Source of the DNA: UBA935 sp031556725
GTDB taxonomy: Bacteria; Bacillota; Clostridia; Lachnospirales; Lachnospiraceae
Direction: 5' to 3'
Assembly (NCBI GenBank): GCA_031556725.1
Contig: JAVBSL010000008.1
Location: 1 to 64,000 of the forward strand
Length of the DNA: 64,000 nucleotides
Every line of letters begins with the position of its first letter. Position 1 is the first letter of the stretch. Both the position numbers and the translations under genes were made by a program. The notes beneath the pieces are model-generated. The model saw only the letters and a list, made by a program, of their open reading frames with translations, ran no database searches and was not told the origin of the DNA. Shown in pieces: positions 50,809 to 58,686 of the stretch.

Positions 50809-51579
50809 TTATGCCCCCTCTCCGTAATCCCGCAATTTTTTGCCGGTTAAGGTCAGAAAGACCTCTTCCAGTGACATGTTGGAATCAGAATGGTCGGTAA
50901 CTAACCTGACCAGTTCTTCCTTGGTTCCCAGAGCAATGATCTTGCCGTCATCCATAATCGCAATGCGGGAACAAAGGGCCTCGATTTCTTCCATATAGTG
51001 GCTGGTGTAGATTACCGTGCTGCCTTGGGCATTCACGTATTTTATTTTTTCCATAATGAAATTGCGGGACTGGGGATCGATACCCACAGTGGGTTCGTCA
51101 AAAATCAGCAGCTCCGGTTTGTGGCCGATGGCACAGGCGATATTCAGACGCCGTTTCATCCCTCCGGAAAAGTTTTTGGTAAAACCGTTCCGTTTGTCGG
51201 ATAAGCCCACAAACTCAAGGGATTCATCCACGGCCTGTTTTAAAGCTTTTCCCTTTAAACCATAAAGGGAAGTAAACAGTTCTACATTTTCCCAGGCCTT
51301 CAGATTACCATGAAGAGCCAGTTCCTGAGGAATATAGCCCAATTTTTTTTTAACGGCTTTCATATTTTTGCTGACATCACAGCCGAATACTTCAATGCTT
51401 CCGGCAGTCGGCTTGACCAGTGAACAGATCATGTTCATGGTGGTACTTTTTCCTGCCCCGTTAGGACCCAGCAGACCGAAGATTTCGCCCTGTTTAATTT
51501 CCAGGGAAATATGATCTACGACAGCTTTATTGTCATATTTTTTGGTTAGTTCGTTTAAAGTTACGATGGTATTGCTCAT
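50809..51579 (-). CDS. ABC transporter ATP-binding protein, drug-export type
   Basis: A 256-residue ATPase with Walker A GPNGAGKSTT near residue 38, signature FSGGMKRRLNIA near 137, Walker B LLIFDEPTVGID near 155 and the switch His in TSHYMEE. It belongs to the DrrA/CcmA-like group. The ATG at 51579 directly follows GGAGGCTCCAT. It is the first gene of the leftward operon ATPase-permease-permease-kinase-regulator. Confidence 0.93.
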   Translation of the reverse strand: MSNTIVTLNELTKKYDNKAVVDHISLEIKQGEIFGLLGPNGAGKSTTMNMICSLVKPTAGSIEVFGCDVSKNMKAVKKKLGYIPQELALHGNLKAWENVELFTSLYGLKGKALKQAVDESLEFVGLSDKRNGFTKNFSGGMKRRLNIACAIGHKPELLIFDEPTVGIDPQSRNFIMEKIKYVNAQGSTVIYTSHYMEEIEALCSRIAIMDDGKIIALGTKEELVRLVTDHSDSNMSLEEVFLTLTGKKLRDYGEGA

Positions 51580-51637
51580 ATGGAGCCTCCTTATAATTCC
51601 TGTATTTGAAATTATCATAGCAATCCGGGTAAAATAA

Positions 51638-51683
51638 AAAAAGTGCCAAAAGCACTATTTAAATATGACTTTTGTCACTTTTT
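51638..51683 (-). terminator. 46-bp inverted repeat with T-tract, probable terminator
   Basis: The halves 51638-51660 and 51661-51683 pair over most of 23 bp, and each half also contains a smaller hairpin (for example AGTGC-TTTTG-GCACT on the minus strand). On the minus strand it is followed by TTATTTT, so it can terminate the transcript of the AgrC-like kinase gene. Its position also overlaps the promoter region of the ABC operon, so a regulatory role is possible. Confidence 0.6.
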
Positions 51684-51700
51684 AATAAAACTTGATTAAT

Positions 51701-53005
51701 TTACTCGTAACATCTGAGCATCAGGCTGGACTTGAATATATGATCATGAAATGTATTTTCAATAACGCCATCGTATTTTTCTACGATATTGTTGACACTT
51801 AGTGTGCCGATACCGTGCAGCCCCCGATTTTTTTTTCTGGATATAAAGGCGCCGCTATTCAGTTCAGGCTCGACGGCATAATCGTTTTCCAGAAAAAGCA
51901 GAAGCTGATGATCCTTGCGTCCGATTTTCAGTGATACTTTGCGCAGGGAACGGTCTTCTACCTGCTCCGCCGCCTCAAGAGCATTATCCAGCAGATTGCC
52001 TAACAGGGAGCAGAAATCAATTCGCGTAATGGTCAGGCCGCCGGAAAATCCCCCCGCAACCTGAAAATCAATATGGTTGCACAGTGCATAACGCCTCTTT
52101 TCATTAATCACTGCATTAGCAATATCATTACCCACATTCAGCATACTGTGCATTGCCATCATGTCTTCATATTCGGTAATCATGTCAACGTCCCCGTTTT
52201 CGCCTGCAAGGGCTTTAAGCTGAAGGAGATTATGCTTTAAGTCATGGCTTAGCAGCCGTATCATCCTATCGGATTCCTGTTTTTGCAGGACATATTTTTC
52301 CAGCATTTCATTTTGCATGGCGATCAGGTTCATCTCATTGAGTTTGGTGTAATAACAGCACACAAAATAAAAAGCAAAATACAAGACAAACCAAAGCAAT
52401 AATAGTCCAAGCAAGGCCGCAGTGAAAAGGACAGCCTGCTGCTTGGTTTCCGGCACAACGTCAAAGATAAGCAGCATGATATAACAGGCTGAAATAAGCG
52501 AAAAAGAGATGATTGCCGCGATCCAGTACTTTGGGGGAAGATATAACCTGCCCTTTTTGATAATATGTAAAATTGTGAGATAGAGTACTGATTCCAGCGG
52601 GAGTGCGATCAGGTAAAAGAGAATCAGACCGGTTAACGTATCAAATAATGAAGGAATTGTTGAAAATACGGAAGGAATCACTTGTACAAGATTGCCGCAG
52701 AAGGTTAATACAATCAGACCGATTACGGTATTCAGAAGCTTTTCGGCAATACTTTTATCAAAAAAAATAAATGCAATAAAAACAGAAATCAAAAGTGTTA
52801 AAGGCGCACGCCATGGCGCACGTTCCTGTAATATAAATAAAATGCCAAATATTAAGCCATAAAGAAAAGATACGAGTACAAGATGAACAGGCTTAAAGTG
52901 CTTTTTTAAGCCCATGGCCTTATACCAGAAGAATACCATCAATCCTATTTCCATGCTTGTAATCAGTATCGTAATCACATACTCAATCGCAGACTCATAA
53001 AACAT
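51701..53005 (-). CDS. AgrC-like GHKL sensor histidine kinase
   Basis: A 434-residue kinase with six to seven transmembrane helices in the first 220 residues and a short cytoplasmic kinase core. H254 in LLSHDLKHNLL is the phosphoacceptor, and the GHKL ATPase domain has LLGNLLDNALEAAE and the glycine box GLHGIGTLSV. This is the HPK10 class that senses peptide pheromones with AgrC as model. It follows the LytTR regulator gene by three bases. No agrB or agrD gene is near, so its signal must come from elsewhere or be something else. Confidence 0.9.
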   Translation of the reverse strand: MFYESAIEYVITILITSMEIGLMVFFWYKAMGLKKHFKPVHLVLVSFLYGLIFGILFILQERAPWRAPLTLLISVFIAFIFFDKSIAEKLLNTVIGLIVLTFCGNLVQVIPSVFSTIPSLFDTLTGLILFYLIALPLESVLYLTILHIIKKGRLYLPPKYWIAAIISFSLISACYIMLLIFDVVPETKQQAVLFTAALLGLLLLWFVLYFAFYFVCCYYTKLNEMNLIAMQNEMLEKYVLQKQESDRMIRLLSHDLKHNLLQLKALAGENGDVDMITEYEDMMAMHSMLNVGNDIANAVINEKRRYALCNHIDFQVAGGFSGGLTITRIDFCSLLGNLLDNALEAAEQVEDRSLRKVSLKIGRKDHQLLLFLENDYAVEPELNSGAFISRKKNRGLHGIGTLSVNNIVEKYDGVIENTFHDHIFKSSLMLRCYE

Positions 53006-53008
53006 AGT

Positions 53009-53758
53009 TTATAATCGCCTCTCTAAAAATTTCATATACTTCTCTTTGATTGCCTTTTGGGTATCCCGTGTCAGTCCCAATGTAACCACCTCGCCGTCAT
53101 CCATAATGAAGGCCTCCCGGGTAATGTCGGAAACACGGTTAAAATTAAGCAGATAATGGCGCAGCACAGGGTGGAAGGAATCACTTTGCAGTAATTCCTC
53201 ATAAAAATGCAGCGGCTTTGTAAGCAGCTCATATTCTGAATAAATAGTTTTCAGGGTGATACGACGATTTTTTTCAATACGAAAATAAAGTATATCACTT
53301 TTTTTGACCTCTATGGTCTCAAAAACACCGGCATCCCGGTGCTTAAACTTTACCGTTTGATCATCGTTATTCTGTAACATCAATTTTTGAACAATACTTG
53401 AAACCGCTTCGTTCGTCTCGGCTTGCAGATTGTTTTTGGAAATATACCGGAAAGCGTCATATTTGTAGCCCTCCCGCGCCTGAGCCTCCAGGATGGTTGT
53501 AAATATCAAAATAAATCGGACATTTAACTGACGCAGCCTGTCCGCAGTTTGAAAACCGTCAACAACGGGCATATCAACATCCAAAAAAACTACATCAAAA
53601 ATCAACCCCTGCTTTTCAACTGCTGCAATCAGCTCTTGTCCGCTGTAAAAGACAGTAATGGAGACAGGTTGCTGCAAATCGGAAAAGCTGCGGTTCAGCA
53701 GGAGTTTAAAAATGTTTAAAAATTGGAGGTCGTCATCGCAAAGAGCTATCCGAAACAT
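53009..53758 (-). CDS. LytTR-family response regulator
   Basis: A 249-residue regulator. The receiver domain has D8/D9 and phosphoacceptor D60 in VVFLDVDMPVVDG, and the C-terminal LytTR DNA-binding domain spans about 145-245 (KKSDILYFRIEKNRRI, RHYLLNFNRV). The ATG at 53758 is chosen because AAAGGA precedes it; a longer frame runs upstream without a site. It pairs with the AgrC-like kinase and may control the divergent secreted-protein gene at 53955, whose promoter region it shares. Confidence 0.9.
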   Translation of the reverse strand: MFRIALCDDDLQFLNIFKLLLNRSFSDLQQPVSITVFYSGQELIAAVEKQGLIFDVVFLDVDMPVVDGFQTADRLRQLNVRFILIFTTILEAQAREGYKYDAFRYISKNNLQAETNEAVSSIVQKLMLQNNDDQTVKFKHRDAGVFETIEVKKSDILYFRIEKNRRITLKTIYSEYELLTKPLHFYEELLQSDSFHPVLRHYLLNFNRVSDITREAFIMDDGEVVTLGLTRDTQKAIKEKYMKFLERRL

Positions 53759-53864
53759 ATATAATATCCTTTTGTTTTTATTTCTGTTTCCCGCCGACAC
53801 GGGAAAGTATAATTATGATTTATATCACAGCAATACCAATAAGTCAACGGTACTCCGGTGCAGT

Positions 53865-53940
53865 TTTCGTGCATAAAAATTTTTTTCACGCAAAATTTTA
53901 CAACGTGCTGAAATTTTACGGTATAACGTATATATAAATT
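53865..53940. promoter_or_regulatory. Divergent control region with repeated AAATTTTAC elements
   Basis: The 196-bp gap 53759-53954 lies between the LytTR regulator and a secreted-protein gene. AAATTTTAC occurs at 53893-53901 and 53911-53919, 18 bp apart, and CGTG...CACG arms flank an AT tract at about 53868-53890. TATATAAATT lies just before the ribosome site GGAGG at 53946-53950. A LytTR site is a reasonable guess but the spacing is not the classical one. Confidence 0.35.
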
Positions 53941-53954
53941 ACACTGGAGGAAAA

Positions 53955-55040
53955 ATGAAAACAAAAATCGGTAAAGTATCAAAACAAATAATAGGAGTGG
54001 CTTTGATAGCCGTAATGCTGCTTTGTTCTGTGCGGACAGAAGTTAATGCAGCCCGAAATGAGAATCCGTCTGTTATCACATGTGCTGACATAACACCGGG
54101 GGATGGGGAGGTTAAGATCACAATAACAAATGAGCAGCCGGACAAGGTATATGCTTATTCCATCTGGCCGGCTGAGCAAGCGGCTTATATCCTGTCTGTA
54201 TATACAAGCAGTGGAGCAGCCTATGCTCCGGTTGAGAGCTTTGGCTCGGGCAATTATTATGAGCTGATAACAAATAATTCAGCTATTGTTCCGGCCACCA
54301 ATGGAGAAGAAAAACATTTTCTTGTATTTGAGCTTGATCCTCTGGAGGTCTGTAGTCAGTGGCCTGATGGGACAGATGCATATGGATATTGGATGCAGGG
54401 TGCTCAGCATCTTTCGGCAACCCCCCAGGAAGGTTTGCCCTCTCTTCAGCCGCCAACGCCTTCCCCATCGCCAATCCCTGCTCAGGCGTCTGCTCCAATC
54501 CCGGCACAGGTGCCTGTATTGCCTCCCGAGCCGGAGAAGCTGCCGGTCAATCAGGTGGATCACAGTAACGGAATCACGTCCTTTTCCACTGTGGAGGGTA
54601 TTTATAACAGCCGGAGCGTAAATGGCTGCACAATAACTACTCCCTTAACCCAACTGGAGGATGCCGTTGGGTTGACCACAGAGCAAAAAGCGGATGGTAC
54701 CAGCCTGAAATACTTTATATGTGACAGCCGGCCTTCCAAAACCAAAACGCTGCTCCAGGAAACGGTGGCTGGGGACGGGTATCAACTGGCATCGGTTATC
54801 AATGTGGATCTGTATCAACTGCAAAAAGGAACGGTTACTCCCATCAGAAATACCAGTGAAGGGATTCGGATAACAATCGGAGTTCCCCCGCAGCTGCAGA
54901 AGGAAGGACGAAAGTTTTTCGTTGTCTGTTTTGACAGCCAGGGTAATAAGATCGTCATGAATAACCTGAACAATGATCCCATGAGTATTACAATTGATAC
55001 CACGGTATTTGGCTTATATGCCATCTGTTATGAAGAATAA
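53955..55040 (+). CDS. Secreted protein of unknown function with proline-rich linker
   Basis: A 361-residue exported protein. The signal peptide (residues 1-32, cleavage likely after EVNA) is followed by a beta-rich domain to about 150, a linker of about 40 residues rich in Pro, Ser and Ala (PTPSPSPIPAQASAPIPAQV), and a second beta-rich domain (about 200-361). No anchor, sortase signal or enzyme motif is seen. GGAGG precedes the ATG. It is divergent from the LytTR/AgrC-like pair, so it may be a target of that system. I do not recognise the family. Confidence 0.7.
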   Translation: MKTKIGKVSKQIIGVALIAVMLLCSVRTEVNAARNENPSVITCADITPGDGEVKITITNEQPDKVYAYSIWPAEQAAYILSVYTSSGAAYAPVESFGSGNYYELITNNSAIVPATNGEEKHFLVFELDPLEVCSQWPDGTDAYGYWMQGAQHLSATPQEGLPSLQPPTPSPSPIPAQASAPIPAQVPVLPPEPEKLPVNQVDHSNGITSFSTVEGIYNSRSVNGCTITTPLTQLEDAVGLTTEQKADGTSLKYFICDSRPSKTKTLLQETVAGDGYQLASVINVDLYQLQKGTVTPIRNTSEGIRITIGVPPQLQKEGRKFFVVCFDSQGNKIVMNNLNNDPMSITIDTTVFGLYAICYEE

Positions 55041-55058
55041 ATAAATAGAAATAAAAAT

Positions 55059-55097
55059 AAATGCGAATGGCTTCAAAAGAGCTATTCGCATTTTTCA
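55059..55097. terminator. Bidirectional terminator between convergent genes
   Basis: The arms 55059-55072 and 55080-55093 (core ATGCGAAT / ATTCGCAT) form a 14-bp stem with one wobble pair and a 7-base loop, followed by T residues on the plus strand and preceded by A residues. Confidence 0.85.
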
Positions 55098-55131
55098 TTC
55101 TGGTACTATGCATTATACCTATAAATATTTG

Positions 55132-57045
55132 TTATAGAACAGCAGCTTCTTCCCATTGCTCATATAAATCAGTCAATTCACCTTCAATACCATTTTTTTC
55201 TTCCGAAAGTTTCATCAATTCCGCCACATTAGTTGCCAACTCCGGCAAGAGCATTTCTTCCTCAATCTCCGCCATCCGATTTTCCAATTCCTCGATCTGA
55301 GCCTCCAGCCGCTTCAGAGCATTTTCCTTCTTCCGGGCCTGAGCCTGTTGTTCCTTTCTGGCCATATAGTCCAACTTGGCTTCCGACTCACCTTTGTCCA
55401 CTCCGGCGGCAGAAGAAGCAGAGACGGTCAAGGCAGCCATAGTTTCCTTCTTCTCCAGATAATAATCGTAATTACCAATATAATTTACAAATTGCTGTTC
55501 CGCCAGATCCAGAATCCGGGTAGCCGTCCTATTAATAAAATAGCGGTCATGGGACACATAAAGAATCGTACCGGTATACCGATTTAGGGCATCCTCAAGG
55601 ATTTCCTTAGACAAAATATCCAGATGGTTGGTAGGCTCATCCAGAATCAAAAAGTTAGATTCCGAAAGCATCAACTTAGCCAGTGACACCCGGCCTCTTT
55701 CCCCGCCGCTCAAATCCTTAACCCTTTTAAACACATCATCCCCGGTAAACAGAAAAGCTGCCAATATATTACGAATTTCAGTATTAGTCATAGTCGGATA
55801 AGTATCGGAGATTTCTTCAAAAAGGGTTTTCTCCAGATGCAGCACATGATGCTCCTGATCATAGTACCCGATATGTACATTCGTACCCAAAGTAAACGAG
55901 CCATAATCAGCCGGCATAACCCCATTCAGTATTTTCAACAAAGTAGTTTTACCGGTACCGTTATCCCCGATAATCGCCACATGTTCCCCCCGCTTGATAT
56001 CCAAATTAACATGATGAAACAGCGTGAGAGTACCAAAAGATTTAGACAGTTCTTCAATATGCAGTACATCATTGCCGCTGGTACAGGAAGGATGCAATTC
56101 CATATGGATATCACTCCGGATTTCCACCGGCTTATCCAGCACTTCAATCTTATCCAACATCTTTTCCCTGGATTCCGCCCGCTTAATGGACTTCTCCCGA
56201 TTAAAAGACTTTAACTTGGCAATTACCTCTTCCTGATGTTTGATTTCCTGCTGCTGGTTCAGATAAGCCTTCAGCTCCGCCGTCCGCAGGTGTTCCTTCT
56301 TCACCGCATAATCAGAATAATTACCACTGAAAACAGTAGCTTTGGTATTATCTAACTCAATCACCTTATTAGCAATCCGATCCAAAAAATAACGGTCATG
56401 GGAAACAATCAGCACCGCCCCTTTATAATTCAACAGATAAGTCTCCAACCAACTAATCGAAGACATATCCAAATGGTTGGTAGGCTCATCCAGAATAATC
56501 AAATCCGGTTTCTGCAGCAGCAGCTTACCCAACGCCACCCGGGTTTTCTGACCACCCGAAAGCGTGTCCACCGCCTTCCCAAATTCATCTTCACCAAACC
56601 CCAGTCCCTTAAGAACTCCCGTCAGTTCACTTTTATAAGCATATCCCCCCGCAAACTCAAAATCATGAGTAAGTCTTGCATAAGTCTCCAGAAGCTGTTC
56701 CAACTCATTTCCTTTCGAATCTTTCATCCTTAGTTCCGCTGCCCGAATCTGCTGCTCCAACTCCACCAGCCCCAGCTTAACCGACAACAATTCCTCGTAA
56801 ATCGTATTATCCTCATCCACTGCCTGGATCTGTGAAAGATACCCCAAAGTCTTCCCCTTAGACAACACCACCAGCCCCTCATCAGCCCCCAGTTCCCCTA
56901 CGATAATTCTTAACAGCGTAGTCTTCCCGGCCCCATTAATCCCCACAATCGCCGCCTTATCATAATCCTCAATATGAAAACTGACACCCGCCAATATTCT
57001 CTTTTCCAAAAACGCCTTACTTATATTCTGACAAGATAACAACAT
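55132..57045 (-). CDS. ABC-F family ATPase
   Basis: A 637-residue soluble protein with two ABC domains and no membrane segment. Walker A motifs are GINGAGKTT (near residue 36) and GDNGTGKTT (near 355); signatures are LSGGQKTRV and LSGGERGRV. The linker between domains is the ribosome-contacting region, and a charged coiled coil ends the protein (about 560-637). ABC-F proteins act on the ribosome, either as translation factors (YdiF/Uup-like) or antibiotic protection proteins; the long C-terminal coiled coil favours the housekeeping YdiF-like type. The ATG at 57045 is the family start, although the frame stays open for 50 more codons upstream. Confidence 0.92.
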   Translation of the reverse strand: MLLSCQNISKAFLEKRILAGVSFHIEDYDKAAIVGINGAGKTTLLRIIVGELGADEGLVVLSKGKTLGYLSQIQAVDEDNTIYEELLSVKLGLVELEQQIRAAELRMKDSKGNELEQLLETYARLTHDFEFAGGYAYKSELTGVLKGLGFGEDEFGKAVDTLSGGQKTRVALGKLLLQKPDLIILDEPTNHLDMSSISWLETYLLNYKGAVLIVSHDRYFLDRIANKVIELDNTKATVFSGNYSDYAVKKEHLRTAELKAYLNQQQEIKHQEEVIAKLKSFNREKSIKRAESREKMLDKIEVLDKPVEIRSDIHMELHPSCTSGNDVLHIEELSKSFGTLTLFHHVNLDIKRGEHVAIIGDNGTGKTTLLKILNGVMPADYGSFTLGTNVHIGYYDQEHHVLHLEKTLFEEISDTYPTMTNTEIRNILAAFLFTGDDVFKRVKDLSGGERGRVSLAKLMLSESNFLILDEPTNHLDILSKEILEDALNRYTGTILYVSHDRYFINRTATRILDLAEQQFVNYIGNYDYYLEKKETMAALTVSASSAAGVDKGESEAKLDYMARKEQQAQARKKENALKRLEAQIEELENRMAEIEEEMLLPELATNVAELMKLSEEKNGIEGELTDLYEQWEEAAVL

Positions 57046-57093
57046 AACCTTTTCATTCCCTTTTTCTTTTTGCTTTTTTCGAAAACGTAAATT

Positions 57094-57254
57094 GATAAAC
57101 CGGGTAAGGGGATTGCAGCTGTCTGGACTTCTACGGAGAGATAGCATAAATCCTTCTGCGATTTTAGAAATTAAACAAATTTGAAACATGAGCAAAGGGT
57201 TTATGCTATCCCCCGCAGAAGCCAGACAGCTGCAATCCCCTTACCCGGTTTATC
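57094..57254. repeat. 161-bp near-perfect stem-loop element
   Basis: The arm 57094-57153 and the arm 57197-57254 are reverse complements over almost their whole length (for example GATTGCAGCTGTCTGG against CCAGACAGCTGCAATC), with a few mismatches and a 43-base loop. It fills most of the 326-bp gap between the leftward ABC-F gene and rightward rex. No transposase is present. It may be a MITE-like element or a repeated extragenic palindrome, or an RNA leader structure for the ABC-F gene. Confidence 0.88.
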
Positions 57255-57292
57255 TCATAACCCAGTTTACAAGGGTGCATGGAGAATGTCAA

Positions 57293-57321
57293 TTGACATT
57301 ATTTTAACGGTCTTATATAAT
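57293..57321 (+). promoter_or_regulatory. Consensus promoter of the rex operon
   Basis: TTGACA (57293-57298) and TATAAT (57316-57321) are exactly 17 bp apart, a perfect sigma-A match. The -35 is part of the palindrome TGTCAATTGACA (57287-57298). No typical Rex box is seen, so autoregulation is not indicated. Confidence 0.85.
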
Positions 57322-57371
57322 AAGGGAATAGAAGATTTGAGCTTTAGAATGACAGAGTGGGGTATGAATAA

Positions 57372-58028
57372 ATGGACGTAAAAGAAATTTCACAGGCAGT
57401 AATCAGCCGCTTACCGAGATACTTCCGGTACTTAGGGGAACTGAAAGATCAGGGGATCGAGCGGATATCCTCCCAGGAACTGAGCGATATCATGAAAGTG
57501 ACAGCCTCTCAGATCAGACAGGACTTTAATAACTTCGGCGGTTTCGGACAGCAGGGATATGGTTACAAAGTGGAATATCTTTACGAAGAAATAGGCAAAA
57601 TATTGGGTCTGGATAAAAAACATAATTTAATCATCATCGGTGCGGGCAATCTGGGGCAAGCCCTCGCCAACTACATGAACTTTGAGCGAAGGGGCTTTTT
57701 GTTCTTAGGTATCTTTGATAAGAACCCCGAATTATACGGGAAGAAAATCAGAGATATGGAAGTGCAGCCAATGGAACAAATAGGTGATTTTATCAGAGAA
57801 AAGAACATTGATATTGCCGTGCTCACCATTCCCAAAGACAGTGCTGTTGTAGTAGCCGAAATACTGGTGAAAGAAGGCATCAAAGCCATATGGAATTTTG
57901 CCCATGTAGATTTGAATGTTTCGGAAGAAATACAGGTGGAAAATGTTCATCTGTCCGACAGTCTGATGAAATTATCCTATAACATTAACCGATATGAGAA
58001 TCGAGGGAGCTATGTCGAGAACGGATGA
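57372..58028 (+). CDS. rex: Redox-sensing transcriptional repressor Rex
   Basis: A 218-residue repressor with an N-terminal winged helix (about 1-80; QAVISRLPRYFRYL, SSQELSDIMKVTASQIRQDF) and an NADH-binding Rossmann domain with IIGAGNLGQALANY. Rex senses the NADH/NAD ratio and controls fermentation genes in Gram-positive bacteria. The length is usual for the family. It starts a three-gene operon and overlaps the coiled-coil gene by 17 bases. Confidence 0.96.
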   Translation: MDVKEISQAVISRLPRYFRYLGELKDQGIERISSQELSDIMKVTASQIRQDFNNFGGFGQQGYGYKVEYLYEEIGKILGLDKKHNLIIIGAGNLGQALANYMNFERRGFLFLGIFDKNPELYGKKIRDMEVQPMEQIGDFIREKNIDIAVLTIPKDSAVVVAEILVKEGIKAIWNFAHVDLNVSEEIQVENVHLSDSLMKLSYNINRYENRGSYVENG

Positions 58029-58686
58029 TGTTTTTAAACCGGCCCTGTCAGGCAAAAAGATACCGGTATTAACACTGGATAATAAGTGGCATAAGTTATT
58101 TACCCAAATTGACCCCAATCCTCAAGTTAAGAAATTGGAAGAGGAGTTAAATGAACTGGTCAAGCGGCAAGGGAAGCTCACCACCGAGACTAAGGATATC
58201 AAGCGTCTGAAAAAGAAGCTGATGGATGAAATCATGGAATCAGCGGAAGAGATGGATCAGGGAAATGCCAAGGCCGAAAAAAAGCTGGAGGATAATAAAC
58301 GCCTGATTAATGACTGTAATGAAAAACTGGAGAATTACCAGGATGAGCTAATGGATTTGCCCAAGGAAATTGATGCGGCCAATTATCAACTGATGCTGCT
58401 GACCATGGAAATCTGCTATGAGCGGATCAGGGATAATACAGCCGAAGCGGAAGAAATAGCGAAGTGGATTACGGAGATTAGAATCGAACTGAAGAAGAAG
58501 CTGATTAGGAAACAGGAAAAAGAGATTATGACTAATGAGCTTTATACTTATATGCACAATATTTTCGGGGCGGAAGTAATTGAAATATTTGATATGAAAT
58601 ACATACCGGAGATAAGAAGACCATCTCTTACCCCTGAAAAAAAAGATGCGGATAAAGACAAGGAAAAGGATAAAGAGCAATCATGA
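58012..58686 (+). CDS. Coiled-coil protein of unknown function downstream of rex
   Basis: A 224-residue, strongly charged protein. Residues about 38-125 form a long coiled coil (VKKLEEELNELVKRQGKL onward), a second helical region is at 130-175, and the tail is Lys/Asp/Glu-rich (KKDADKDKEKDKEQ). No signal peptide. I start at the ATG at 58012, preceded by GAGGGAG; an earlier in-frame ATG at 57994 has no site. It overlaps both neighbours, so it is translationally coupled to rex and the amidohydrolase. Family not recognised. Confidence 0.75.
   Translation: MSRTDDVFKPALSGKKIPVLTLDNKWHKLFTQIDPNPQVKKLEEELNELVKRQGKLTTETKDIKRLKKKLMDEIMESAEEMDQGNAKAEKKLEDNKRLINDCNEKLENYQDELMDLPKEIDAANYQLMLLTMEICYERIRDNTAEAEEIAKWITEIRIELKKKLIRKQEKEIMTNELYTYMHNIFGAEVIEIFDMKYIPEIRRPSLTPEKKDADKDKEKDKEQS

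Noticed and set aside
57094..57254. Insertion sequence
   Set aside because: There is no transposase frame between or near the arms and no clear target duplication at the edges.
57287..57298. TGTCAATTGACA as a Rex operator
   Set aside because: It lacks the TTGTTAA/TTAACAA-type or TTGTGAA/TTCACAA half sites; the palindrome mainly arises from the -35 box.
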